Source: Fistularia commersonii (lineage: Eukaryota; Chordata; Actinopteri; Syngnathiformes; Fistulariidae). From it: a DNA stretch of 64,000 nt. This document shows, piece by piece, positions 10,787 to 21,394 of the stretch. Every line of letters starts with the position of its first letter. Position 1 is the stretch's first letter. The stretch covers positions 6,358,874-6,422,873 of the forward strand of contig JBBMNZ010000001.1 of NCBI GenBank assembly GCA_037954325.1, in the 5' to 3' direction. The position numbers were made by a program, and so were the translations under genes. A model generated the notes under the pieces. The model was not told the origin of the DNA, made no database searches, and saw only the letters and a program-made list of their open reading frames with translations.

Positions 10787-11974
10787 ATACACGTAAACTT
10801 ACATAAACCCCCAGAATATTTATATATATGATGAATGAATAAACAAATAGACAAATAAATATGTTTATAACAAATAAAATAACATTGCAGCATCGGACAT
10901 CAGTATAGACAATAAATAACTCAAATAAATGGATAAATAAGTACATAATAAAATAAAATAAAACAAGCTAAAATGATATAAAATTTATTAAACTGAAATT
11001 ATGGGGACACTGTTTGTACTTAATTTAAACATTAAATAAATATAATTAAACACCTTTTGCAACACCTGGCATTCAAACTAGCAGTTTTTCCAAACATGTC
11101 CACATAGCACTTCAAATGAGGAGACTATTTTTTTTTAGTATTTTATTTTGAGAAATCTTGATTTTTTTTTTTTTTTTGTTGACTCATTCTGCATTAAAAA
11201 GAAAGGCCTTGGATGTTTATGAGACAAGGTGGTCGACTTATTTAGTTGGTCCATCCCGGACCGAAGAACCAACCCCCCCCTCACCCCACATCCATCTCAC
11301 CCCACCTCCCCAAACCCCATAACAAACAGAGTCGGTCATAAAGTACAGTTACGGGCATAATTTAATGCGGGAGCGATTGATTTTCACAGTGATGTATGGA
11401 GCTGCAGTTCTATCCAGGATGCCAAAATAACAAAAAGTGTCCTGGAGTTTGTGAAATATGAGGAGGGTGGAGGGCTGATGCAGCAGGGTGGAGGTTGAGG
11501 TCTTCACCTCCCGTAACCTTTTTGCATCCCGGGTACAATTGAGTTATTATAATTATTAGGTGTATTATATTGTTCATTGACTGATTAGCTGAGTGATCTG
11601 GCCCAGGGCTATCAAAGAGTCAAATACCGTGGTGGGCGCGTGAAAATCCCAGTAGCTGCATTTGCCATCCTTTCCTCTCATTGGTACAATCCTGCTACTG
11701 TCTGCTACATACTGGCATTTTTGCCCTTTTAGCCATGTTTGTTTCATGGGTAATTGCTCATAAATGGGCCTTTGGCAGTATAAAGATATAAAACATTTTT
11801 ATTTATACATATAAATAAAAATTTTAGCTTTGGTTATATAGTCACTTATCCATTGTGACAGAAACATTGGTCACACATGAATAAACTAAGTTGATTTGAA
11901 GCTAAAAGCTAAAAGGAAGCAATTAAAAACAGAATATTTTGAAAATAATTCAGAACCACAGTGGCAATGATTAT

Positions 11975-12019
11975 ATTTAATTTAATTTAATTTAATTTAA
12001 TTTAATTTAATTTAATTTA
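11975..12019. repeat. (TTTAA)n microsatellite
   Basis: About nine near-perfect pentanucleotide units within the FN3-8 intron. Confidence 0.95.
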
Positions 12020-12394
12020 TATTTTAAACATCAGTAGTTGCTTGATCTGTTAGTGATATAAATAACTTTTGTGTTTGTAAATTACATGGTATCTTTTTGA
12101 ATTTGAAGGAAGGCAGGAACAAATAAATACATCAATAAGGAAATTAAATAATTTATTGAATAAACATATATATAAATAACATATATATTTTCATATTTAC
12201 ATTTACTTTATAGATATATAATCCATTAAGAAACAGGACAGAAAAATGGAACTTACATTTTTTTTTGTTTATTTTTATGTAGCAACTTGTAATACTGACC
12301 CTAAAACTATATTGTTTTTTGTTTGTTTTTAAAAACATTTTTTATGGGTTTTCAGTCCGGAAACACAAAATAATAGTTCTTTGCATTAGCTTAC

Positions 12395-12492
12395 CTTGAG
12401 AGGCACTTGGGATTTATAGGTTTCTGGCACATCCCATGTCAGCAGGACAGAGGTTTTCATCACTGCCTTGACGCCAAAGTTCTTGGTGAACA
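12395..12492 (-). CDS. ptprf: ptprf exon: first part of FN3 domain 8
   Basis: This 98-bp exon starts in phase 1 and ends in phase 0. The split codon reads Val-Phe, followed by TKNFGVKAVMKTSVLLTWDV and PETYKSQVPLK. This is the A-C strand half of FN3-8; KNF-VKAVMKTSVLL-W is conserved across LAR receptors. The acceptor CCTTCCCTCAG is strong. A second AG nine bases further upstream was rejected because only this one restores the frame with the preceding exon. The donor is GTAAGC. Two copies of a roughly 150-bp repeat lie in the introns on either side. Confidence 0.95.
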
Positions 12493-12910
12493 CTGAGGGA
12501 AGGTCTGGATGATTATCAGGTGGTTAATTTAACTTTGGATGTGACGCAAGCGAAAGTGAGAGAACAAAATTCATAGGAAAATGCTGAATACAAAATTTCA
12601 GGGCAAAAGAAAAGCTCTTAATAACTGTACTTGATATGAAATGATACAGAGGTAAATAAAACATTTCCTACATGAAAAGATTAAGTAGTAAGAGGAAGTT
12701 AGTTTGCATCAAGCGTAACATGTCATAACAACAATCTTAAATGATAATAATAATGATCACCTTACCTTAACTTACCTTTACCTTAAATTGCTTAACCCTG
12801 ATCCTATCTTATCTTATCTTAGGATAGGAGAGAACTTTCTTGATCACTTGGGAGACTCCCTTAAAAATGACCTTCTGGTACCTCAACTTATCCCTAAATT
12901 ACCTTGTTAC

Positions 12911-12995
12911 ACTTATCTTATATTATCTTATCTTATCTTATCTTATCTTATCTTATCTTATCTTATCTTATCTTATCTTATCTTATCTTATCTTT
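12911..12995. repeat. (CTTAT)n array
   Basis: About sixteen pentanucleotide units, nearly perfect. The related TTATC units at 12806-12822 end in a small palindrome (TATCTTAGGATA). Open frames such as SYLILSYLILS here are repeat translations. Confidence 0.95.
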
Positions 12996-13453
12996 TTGTC
13001 TTTATGTTTTTATCAAGAATATCATTATAGGTTTAATCCTAAGGTTTACCTATTGTTTACATTTACCTAATGTTTTCATTTTAGACCAAGGCTGGATGTG
13101 AGATGAAGCGGCTGTGGTTCCTCTCGGTTCTGCAGGACATTTGAAACCCCTTTAAGGTCAGAGAACCTTCACACGTTTGTTGTACACTGACAATCTGTCG
13201 GCAGTTTATTAACCCAGATGTTTGATTCATTCGGTTCCTGGCACAGTGCGAAATTAAGAGTATAATCATGAGAGGTTTTGTCACATTTTTGAGGGAAGTA
13301 CATGTGAAGATATTTTATTTTTCTAGTTACTCCAAACAATCTGATACTGTTTGAGTTCTGTGGTCAATTGGCGAACGCACAAATAACGTGGGACGTTTGA
13401 AGGTTGAAGTCTCACACGCGTTCGGTAAAGACAAAGCTGAGATCACACACTTA

Positions 13454-13458
13454 CATGT

Positions 13459-13508
<50 letters not shown>

Positions 13509-13630
13509 AACGTTGTCTCTTTGTTGAAGACATTGCAAGCTATGCTTATCAGCTTGAAAAGAATGAATCGCTCTTTATCTGGGGCCTTATCCAGTACTCT
13601 TTTTCATTAATGAAACAAAAAAGTGCAACC
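13454..13630. repeat. (AC)n-linked duplicated segment, copy B
   Basis: After the AC tract comes CGTTGTCTCTTTGTTGAAGA, then CATTGCAAGCTATGCTTATC, AGCTTGAAAAGAATGAATCG and AAACAAAAAAGTGC. It is colinear with 9783-9955 at roughly 80 percent identity by eye. Confidence 0.8.
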
Positions 13631-14055
13631 ACGACTGTGATTTCACTCCTCAAACCTGTTTTCTTTTTTTGTAAAAAAAAATTATATTCTGGTACAGTTC
13701 GATTGTGATCATTTTTCACAGCGATACAACCTGTTGCTACGATAGATAAAAAATACAAAGCTATTGCATGTCATGATATTAGCTAAAAGAAAATGTTTCA
13801 CTGATAATCTAATTCTCAATGAAAAGCTTGAAGACCCTTGTGGATTTAGCCACTTTCTCGGGGTTGTGGCGAGTTTTTTTTTTTTTTTTTGTATTTCTCC
13901 TATTTTAACCAGCCAAACCCGCTAAGCAGCTAGCTTTAGCATCAGTGTCATTATGGTCAGAGATTTATGTTTTCGCATCAGAATGGGGCAAAACAGCTTC
14001 ATACGTTCTAATGACTATTGCGACTCAAGCTAACTGAAAGTGAAAAGCGCCTCAC

Positions 14056-14637
14056 CTGGCATGGAGGTGGACATGGTCCGGCTTTGGATGCTGGGGCTGA
14101 CGGGGCCACCCCCCTTACTGGTGAACGCCTGTACCCGGATGTCATAGGTGGTGTCGGGCTGCAGGCCCTGGATGGTCATCTGCGTTTCCGCGGTGCTGTT
14201 GGTGTTGTTGCTCTGGCTGTTGATGTCCCGGTAGACCAAAAGGTACTTGACAATTTTGCCGTTCCTCTCGGCCAGAGGAGGGGGGTCCCAGGCCAGATTA
14301 GTGGAGGTGGCGGTGAGACCGACCACACTCAGATTCAGAGGGTAGCTGGTGGGGACGTCCTCAGGCGTGCTGATCTCCTTCACGCACTCCTCGCCGTTGC
14401 CGGCGCGATTTTTGGCGCAGAGTTTGATGATGTAGGTGGCTCCCTTGTGGAGGCCGGTGACGGTGAAATGATCATCCGTCTTCCTGAAGTCCTTGATGGT
14501 AAACGCCTGCTCCTCTGCCCTCTTGTACTTCAGCTGGTATCCGACATGCTCCCCGACCATTTCCTTCGGGGGCTGCCACTGAATGAGGGCGGTGTTGCCA
14601 CTGGTAGTGCTAATCATCATGGTGGGCCTGCCAGGTA
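14056..14637 (-). CDS. ptprf: ptprf exon: FN3 domains 6 and 7 together
   Basis: This 582-bp exon is phase 1 at both ends and encodes two FN3 domains. FN3-6 starts VPGRPTMMISTTSGNTALIQ and includes the B-strand Trp and LHKGATYIIKL. FN3-7 starts near VPTSYPLNLSVVGLTATSTN, has NLAWDPPPLAERNGKI, the Tyr motif LQPDTTYDIRV and ends SPSIQSRTMSTSMP. The closest match I recall is human LAR; the VPGRPTMMISTT and SIQSRTM strings favour PTPRF over PTPRS or PTPRD. FN3-7 carries the sequons NNT and NST three residues apart, and NLS lies at its start. The acceptor is TTTTCCAG and the donor GTGAGG. The opposite strand is also open across most of this exon, but that is a GC-rich shadow. Confidence 0.97.
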
Positions 14638-15334
14638 CTGGAAAACAGAAAGTACACTTGACAATCCACAGGATTTTGGAAGTACTCCAGCACTTAATTT
14701 CACATCTTATTCGTAATTGGTATTTGTGTGATACTGTTTGCACCTAATTAATTACCTGCACCTGCCTATCAGCTAAAAGACCCGGGATCACATTCATGCA
14801 CACAGATATTACCGAGAAATATGGCATTTTGCTCTATTGTGTCATCGATATTAATTTACTTTTTGAGGATGCTATCTATCAAAAATACACCTGGCTTTCC
14901 TTGGCTGACCTCAGACAGCTTCGCAGTCATGCTAGCAGGTTAAAAAAAAAAAAAAAAAAAGAATCGAGATGCTCTAGCTGCTCATATGCTGAGCTAATAT
15001 CAACTCCAACAGTACAAACAAAGCACACAGCCCTTTAGAGATTAGAATAATAGCTAGTTTACCGGCTACGACTGTACAATGCAGCCTCAGGGCGGCACGG
15101 GCCAGTGTGCCCCTAAGCCAGTTTCAAGGGGGCACTGGCCAGTGTCTCTCAGAGCCAGACTCAAGCCCTGATAAATGCAGAGGGCTGGAAGGGCATGCGA
15201 CTAAAACTTTTTCTAAAACCAAACATGCAAATAAAACATAATAATGTCATACTGGATCGGTTGAAGCCCGGGTTAACAATGACTGCCATAGGTACAAATG
15301 ACCTACAGGGTACCAGTAGAAATCGGGCAACTCT

Positions 15335-15751
15335 GTGTCTAAGAAGGAGAGGAGGAAGGCATGTTCGGAAGCAGAGAAGGTGGATAGACTTTGTTTCCAG
15401 GAGGCCAGGTGGAAAGGTACTAAGGCTAGAAGCTTGGGAGCAGGTTTTAAGTTGTACTGTCACGGTACTGACAATAAGAGAAATGGAGTAGGAGTTTTCT
15501 TGAAGGAGGAGTTTGTTAGGAATGTTCTGAAGGTGAAAAGAATGTCAGATAGACTTACGAGTCTGAAACTGGAAATTGAAGGTGTGATGCTCAATGATGT
15601 TAGTGGCTATGCCCTGCAAGTGGAATGTGAGTTAGAGGAGATGGAGAAGTTCTGGAATGAGCTAGATGAAGCGATGCAGAATATCTCCAGAGATGAGAGA
15701 GTGATCATTGGGGACTTCAATGGACATGGACACACGCAAGAGAGGGGATGA
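15335..15751 (+). pseudogene. LINE endonuclease-domain fragment
   Basis: The open stretch carries DRLCFQEARWKG with the family's catalytic Glu context, LKEEFVRNVLKVKRMSDRL, LEIEGVMLNDVSGYA and VIIGDFNGHGH, the DFN motif of AP-type endonucleases. A frameshift soon after GHGH ends it. In a live element this domain nicks target DNA. Confidence 0.75.
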
Positions 15752-16207
15752 AGAAGTGATGGGCAGATTTGCATACAGGATAGGAATGCAGAGGGACAGA
15801 TGGTGGTAGACTTTGCAAAAAGGATGGAAAGGACTGTAGTGAGCATTTTTTTCCCAGAAAAGAGAGGATCATGGGGTAACTTATAAGGTAGGAGCATGCA
15901 GGTACACTACATTTGATAGAGACAAGGTAACCCAAAAGAGATCGGTGACTGCGAAGTAGTTGTAGGTGAGAGTGTAGCCAGACAGCATAGAATGACAAAG
16001 ACGGAGCAGAGGACAAAGTGGTGGAAGCTGAAAAGGGATGAGTGTTTTATGGATTTCAGGGAGGATTTGAAAAAGGGGGTCGAGGATGACTGGACAACTA
16101 CAGTTAATGTTATCAGAGAGACAGGTAGGAGAGTACTTGGTGTACCATCTGGGAGGAGAGCACACAAGGAGACTTGGTGGTGGAATGAGGAACTGCAGGA
16201 GTATATT

Positions 16208-16493
16208 CAGGACCGTCTCAGAAAATTAGAATATTGTGATGAAGTTCTTTATCTTCCGGAATTCAATTAAAAAGACAAAAATTACTTTTTCATGACATTC
16301 TAATATTTTGAGATAGGATTTTTGTGTTTTCTTAAGATGCAAGCCATTATCAGCAATATTAAAATTATAAAAGGCTTGCAATATTTCAGTTGATTTATAA
16401 TGAATCCTGAATGTATGACATTTTTGCTTTTGTTATTGCATTACAGAAGATATAGAACTTTATACAATATTCTAATTTTCTGAGATAGTCCTG
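16208..16493. mobile_element. MITE with about 50-bp terminal inverted repeats, nested in the RTE copy
   Basis: The left end reads CAGGACCGTCTCAGAAAATT then AGAATATTGTGATGAAGTTC; the right end, reversed, reads CAGGACTATCTCAGAAAATT then AGAATATTGTATAAAGTTCT. Repeat identity is high over about 50 bases. TA lies directly after the right end and two bases before the left end, consistent with a Tc1/mariner-like TA target. A second copy sits at 43910-44235. The LINE sequence resumes directly after it (AGAAAGCAGTTCGCAAAG), so the MITE arrived later. There is no open frame. Confidence 0.85.
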
Positions 16494-17323
16494 TACATAG
16501 AAAGCAGTTCGCAAAGAAGAAGTAGGATACTGAGGGGACTGAAGAGAACAGACAGCGGTACACGGAGATACAGTGTAAGGTAAAGATAGAGGTAGCTAAG
16601 GCAAAACAAAGGGTGTACGATAACTTGTATGCTCGGTTGGACAGTAAGGAGGGAGAGAATGATCTATACAGGTTGGCGCAACAGAGAGATAGAGATGAAA
16701 AGGATGTACTGCAGGTCTGGGTGATTAAGGATTGAGAGGGAAATGTATTGAAAGATGCTAGAAGAGTGATGGGAGGATGGTTAGAAAACTTTGAAGAGCT
16801 GATGAATGAGGACAATCAAAGAGAGGCAAGGGTTGAAGAGGTGACTATAGGCAACAAAGTAGCAGAGATTAGTAAGTGTAAAGTGAGGAGGGCATTGAAA
16901 AGGCTGAAGAATGGAAAGGCGGCAGGTCCTATAGAGGTGTGGAAGTGTCTAAGAGAGGCAGTGGTAAAGTTTCTGACTAGATTATTCAGCAGGATCTTAG
17001 AGAGTGAGAAGATGCTTGAGCGAATGGGGACAAAGTGTGATTGTGCCCACTTTTAAGAATAAGGGGGATGTGTAGAATTGCCGCAACTAAAGAGGGATAA
17101 AGTTGATGAGCCAAAAAATGAAGTTATGGGCAAGAGTAGTGGAAACTAGACTGGGAGCAGACGTCAGGATTGTGGCTTCATGCCTAGAAAGTGTACTACA
17201 GATGCAGTATTTGCTTTGAGAATACTTTAGAGAAGTACAGAGAAGGCCAGAGGGAGCTGCATTCTGTGTTTGTAGACCTAGAAAAAGTTAAACAGGATGC
17301 CATGAGGGGAACTCTGGTATTGT

Positions 17324-17671
17324 ATGAGGAAGTCTGGAGTGGCAGAGAAGTATGTTAGACTGGTGCAGGACATGTATGCTAGCTGCGAGACAGTGGTGAG
17401 GTGTGCTGTAGGTGTAACAGAGAAGTTCAAGGTGGAATTAGGACTTTATCAGGGATCAGCTCTGAGCCCCTTCTTGTTTGCAGTGGTGATGGACAGGCAG
17501 ACAGATGAGGTTAAACAGGAATCTCCATGGACGATGATGTTTGCAGATGACATTGTGATCTGTTGTGAGAGCAGAGAGCAGATTGAAGAAAATCTAGAGA
17601 GGTGGAGGTATGCTCTGGAAAGAAGAGGAATGACGGTTTGTTGCAGCAAGGAAGAATTCGTGTGTCAATGA
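17324..17671 (+). pseudogene. LINE reverse-transcriptase core fragment
   Basis: The frame encodes MRKSGVAEKYVRLVQDMYAS, LGLYQGSALSPFLFAVVMD and WTMMFADDIVICCESREQIE. FADD is the catalytic reverse transcriptase motif. It is closely similar to 26828-27193 in copy 2. A frameshift follows SKEEFV. Confidence 0.85.
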
Positions 17672-18528
17672 GAGGAACCCTGGTGGAACGGTGAGGCTAC
17701 AGGGAGTGGAGAACAAGAAGTTGGAAGATTTCAGGTACTTGGGATCAACAGTCCAGATCAACAGAGAGTGTGGAAAAGAGTTGAAGAGACGGGTTCAAGC
17801 AGTTTGGAATGGGGGGAGAAAAGTGTCAGGGGTACTATGTGATAGAACACTACCGGCCAGAGTGAAAGGAAAGGTGTACAAAACAGTCGTGAGTCCAGTG
17901 ACGCTGTATGGACTTGAAATAGCTACAATGACCAAAAGACAGGAGCCAGAGCTAGAGGTCGCAGAGATGAAGACATTGAGGTTCTCTTAGGGAATAACCA
18001 GGATGGATAGGATCTGGAATTAGTCCATCAGAGGGACAGCAGATGTTAGATGTTTTGGAGTCAGAAAAAGCCAGACTGAGATGGTTGGGTCACGTACGGT
18101 GGAGGGATAGTGAATATATTGGTCGATGCTGGAATTGGATCTCCCAGGCAGGAGGTCTAGAGGATGACCAAAGAGAAGATTCATGGACGTAGTGGGAAAG
18201 GATAAGAAGGTAGCTGGTGTGAGAGAAGAGGATACAGAGAATAGGGTTAGAAGGAGAAGGTTGATTCGCTGTGGCGACCCCTGAAGGGAAAAGCCGAAAG
18301 GAAAGACGGACTACGAATCTACACAAAAGATGTACGAAGATGTTAAGCACACTGAGTTTGTACTAGTAGTTGGTACATTGAGCTGTTTTTTCTGTCTAAG
18401 CTGAAGTAAAAGTCCAATGCACTTGTTTGAGGATTCATATTTAAGGTTATAAATAAATATAATAAACGTTCCAAACATCCCTGGACACGTAATTATCTCT
18501 GAAAACGGTTGTCTCTGGTGATACATAC

Positions 18529-18646
18529 CTGCCCCCGTGGTGGCGACCACCTTGGCCTTGCTGCGGGCTCCGTCACCCTTTGTGGTGTACGCCGCCACGG
18601 TAACCGAGTAGCTGGTCTCCGCAAGCAAACCGGTAATGATGGCCTC
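18529..18646 (-). CDS. ptprf: ptprf exon: second half of FN3 domain 5
   Basis: This 118-bp exon starts in phase 0 (EAIITGLLAETSYSVTVAAY) and ends in phase 1 after ATTGA. It completes FN3-5: L-AETSYSVTV is the tyrosine-corner strand, and TTKGDGARSK is a signature shared by LAR-family receptors. The acceptor is CGCGCAG after a pyrimidine-rich stretch; the donor is GTATGT. Joined to the 45415-45608 exon it gives PEAQ-EAIITGL, the form without the optional microexon. With that exon it makes a 312-bp phase 1-1 module. Confidence 0.95.
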
Positions 18647-19784
18647 CTGCGCGGTGAGACGACAGAGGAGGAGGAGAAGGCATGGAGGCGGCAGCGTGGG
18701 GGTGAAAGGAGACAGAGAAAAGGGCATCAACCCTCAGGTTTCAGACGTTGCTTCGGTTGATTGGACAAGATGTGAAGACACAGTTTTAGCTAACAGCATG
18801 GTCAGTATCCATCTTCGCAGAAAAAAAAGTCAAGAGCTGTGGATTTAAACATGCAGCATATGCAAATAAAATCCTTCAGTAAGTTAATTCCAGGTGATTG
18901 ACGACGATGCTAGCTGAAGCATAAAACGACTTTTATTTCTCTTAAGGGGGGAACCTCCACGCGGGATTGGAAACAGCTCGCCAACATCATTTCAGATGAA
19001 TCATATTCGATAAACCGGGACGTGTGTGGCGGGGATTGTGGCATATGGACAACGCTGAACTTAATCCTTGCAAAAGGCAGTGCTTATGTGTTGGGCGGGA
19101 ATGGTGGATCAGAGGGTGATTTGACAGAAAATCCCATTGGCGGGCATCCAGTTTGCCGAGGACATGAAGTGGCGGTAGTGCTTGGGAGTGCGGGCTGTGA
19201 CGCCGTGGGATCAAAACTCCAGCGCCGGGGTAATGTCTGATACCGGCTTCAATTTATTATTATCAGTGAAACTGCGCCTTTGGTTGAGAGCTAACAGATG
19301 GAGGGTGTGTTCTGCTGCCAAGTTGTCGAAGAAGCGCAACCCCCGTCACAGCCCCTCCACGCCTGGTACAAACCGCGGCGAGGTGGGAGGGGCATGAGAA
19401 GAACGCATACACTTGAAACTTTACTGAGAGTCATAATGCCAAAAGCCTATGTGACGTCAAGAAAATAACATAAAAAAATTAGGGTTCACTAGTAACTAAG
19501 AACAAAATTAGTTTTACACTCACTAATACATACATTTTGCAGGATTTAACCTTATCCTCATCTGTGGAGACGTCCAACCATCCACTCTTCTGTTCTTCCT
19601 TGAAGCTTTTTAGTGTTATAATATTAGCTTTTCCGGTCAGGTGTTGGGATCTATATTCAAAAAAATTTGTGGAATCGAATGCGTGGAAACTCGGCTTCGG
19701 TAACAACTGCAATGGAAACTGGTTCACTGTTAAGCAAATGGTAATTTGATGCCAGGGTTGATGTGCCAGATGTTTGACACGAAA

Positions 19785-20100
19785 CCAACCAATCAATCAT
19801 TCATTCATTCATTTATTATCTATACCGCTAATGCAGCAGTCAGGGTTGTGGCGTAGTTGGTGCTTATACAAGCTTTTGTTTGGTGGGGTCCGGAATTGAT
19901 CGGTCCTCGGTTTATCACAGCGTCACATATAGAGACATACAATCATTCATTCCTTCATTCAGATGTCATATTGAGACCATCACGCTTTCACACGTCCAAT
20001 GAACCCACTGCATGTTTTTGGTTTTATACACTGGGACTGTGGGATTCTGTCTGAATCGAACCAGGAACTTTCCTGATGGAAGGGGGTTGTGCAAACCAAA
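19785..20100. repeat. Fish dispersed repeat, copy with (CATT)n end
   Basis: It starts with CATTCATTCATTCATTTATT, then a CTATACCGCTAATG block and GGGTTGTGGCG. It goes on through ACATATAGAGACATACAATC, GTTTTTGGTTTTATACACTG and GAATCGAACCAGGAACTTTC. These blocks belong to a short repeat common in fish introns. Related pieces lie at 24360-24540, 36310-36480, 38045-38185 and 50335-50490. Confidence 0.65.
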
Positions 20101-20309
20101 ACCAGTCAATTAACTGTAAAAATTTAAAATAACACAAAAAACTGCTTTTCCTCACTGGTTTAAACGTTCTGACAGAAAATAAACCGGTATGTGTGTGTGT
20201 GTGTGTGTACATCTGTGTATGGGGGGGGAGGGCGCAACCTGACAGGTCACCTGTCAATCAAAGGTCATATCAGTTCACTGTCTCATTCACACCTGCAGAT
20301 AATTTAGAT

Positions 20310-21023
20310 CGGGGGTGTCAAACTCATTCTGGTCCGCAGGCCACATACCGCCTAATTCGATATAATTCAAGTAAAATTATTACTTTGATGTAACACTAAG
20401 ACCAAATTTTTCCTTGTTTTAGCGTAAAGGAGGTAAACAGGTAAATTATAAAAATCTTTATATGTAATGAACTGTTCCTCTAAAAAAATACATGACTAAT
20501 TAATATTAAAAACAGAAATAAAAAAGAATTGATGAAATTATACCCAAAAATGTTGAGTTAAAAGAGAAAATCTTGTCACTATGGGAAAACTTGCCACTAG
20601 ACTTTATTAGAAAATTGATTGGTAGCATGTATAAGACGAGGTATCATGTTTACACGGCTAATGGTGGCTATTGTGGTTATGAAATCAATCTTTTTAATTT
20701 TGCCTGTTTTTTTTTTTTTTTTTGCTATAATTTTTGGGTTTTTTACAGAAATAAGAAAATATCGTTTTAACTGTCACAAGACATTTTTTCATCAAAAAGT
20801 CATTTTGTTTTCAAATTATGAAGCAATAGCTACATTTGGATGCAAAGCTACTCTTTCATTTTTTCCTTTTTTTTGAAACCCACTGTATAAAACCCCCAGA
20901 TGCATGTGAGAAAAAAATGCACGGGCCGCACTAACACAAAAATTTGATTTCAGGCAGGGGGGCCACAAAATATTGTTCCGAGGGGCCGCAATTGGCCCTC
21001 GGGCCGGGAGTCTGAGACCCTTG
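20310..21023. mobile_element. Non-autonomous hAT element with perfect 8-bp target duplication
   Basis: The left end reads CGGGGGTGTCAAACTCATTC. The right end reads GGCCCTCGGGCCGGGAGTCT followed by GAGACCCTTG, whose reverse complement resembles the left end. ATTTAGAT lies immediately outside both ends (20302-20309 and 21024-21031), an exact 8-bp duplication typical of hAT. The termini resemble those of the hAT copy at 38624-39877. The 714-bp body has no transposase motifs. Confidence 0.85.
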
Positions 21024-21144
21024 ATTTAGATGAAACATGTATATATTCATGCATGTATTGATGGGATGGATTTCATAAGGCCACATGAAGTCAGCGTGAG
21101 GAGCTGATTATACGCACAAATCTCGCGAACACAGGGAAAGACAA

Positions 21145-21147
<3 letters not shown>

Positions 21148-21196
<49 letters not shown>

Positions 21197-21346
21197 CACT
21201 GCTGTTAGGACAAGGGCGTGCACGGTCGGCCGGCCGGCTGAGAGTCCATTAAAAGGCTCTCTTCCTCCCCGTTGCGGCCCCGCAACTCATCAGCGGAACA
21301 GCAGAGATGAAGCAGCATGCCATGAGAGGAGAAATGGAGGCGATGC

Positions 21347-21391
<45 letters not shown>
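21148..21391. repeat. (AC)n and (GT)n tracts in inverted arrangement
   Basis: An AC tract (about 21148-21190) and a GT tract (about 21350-21391) are separated by roughly 160 bases of GC-richer DNA, so a transcript could pair them into a long stem. Confidence 0.9.

Positions 21392-21394
<3 letters not shown>

Larger units (their letters stand above)
9466..12394 (-). other. ptprf intron (2.9 kb)
   Basis: This intron splits FN3-8. It holds an (AT)n tract (about 9590-9640), (TG)n (9705-9723), one copy of the duplicated (AC)n-linked segment (9783-9955), (ATTTT)n (10683-10714), (AC)n (10739-10784), a C-rich stretch (about 11270-11320) and (TTTAA)n (11975-12019). Nothing coding was seen. Confidence 0.85.
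12493..14055 (-). other. ptprf intron (1.6 kb)
   Basis: This intron lies between the FN3-6/7 exon and the FN3-8 exon. It contains (TTACC)-type repeats (about 12760-12785), a (CTTAT)n array (12911-12995), (AC)n (13459-13507) and copy B of the duplicated segment. No gene was seen. Confidence 0.85.
15080..18310 (+). mobile_element. RTE-type non-LTR retrotransposon, copy 1 (degenerate, near full length)
   Basis: The element starts TGCAGCCTCAGGGCGGCACG and ends with GTGGCGACCCCTGAAGGGAA AAGCCGAAAG, a tail shared with copy 2 at 25757-27847. In order it encodes an AP-endonuclease-like region (QEARWKG, GDFNGHGH), a linker (KWWKLKRDE, REDLKKG, RETGRRVLGV), reverse transcriptase (CMRKSGVAEKYVRLVQDMYA, QGSALSPFLF, FADDIVI) and a C-terminal region (RYLGSTVQ, VSPVTLYGLE). 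Many frameshifts and stops break it. Possible target duplication: CTACGACTGTACAA at 15066-15079 against CTACGAATCTACACAA at 18311-18326. A 286-bp MITE interrupts it at 16208-16493. The RTE clade is assigned from memory. Confidence 0.85.
14638..18528 (-). other. ptprf intron (3.9 kb) filled mostly by an RTE-type LINE
   Basis: This intron is between the second FN3-5 exon and the FN3-6/7 exon. About 3.2 kb of its 3.9 kb is the LINE at 15080-18310. The remainder (14638-15079 and 18311-18528) has a poly-A at 14942-14960 and nothing else recognisable. Confidence 0.85.

Noticed and set aside
12405..12510. An alternative acceptor nine bases upstream of the chosen one for the FN3-8 exon
   Set aside because: Using it would leave the junction with the FN3-6/7 exon inconsistent with the family sequence; the pyrimidine-rich CCTTCCCTCAG site gives Val-Phe, as in LAR.
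14018..14716. A 232-codon open frame on the plus strand opposite the FN3-6/7 exon
   Set aside because: It is antisense to a well-supported exon, has no recognisable domain, and is explained by the high GC content of that exon.
15195..15491. Plus-strand frames that look like separate small genes in 15195-17990 and 26107-27748
   Set aside because: They are pieces of two RTE-type LINE copies and carry endonuclease and reverse transcriptase motifs.
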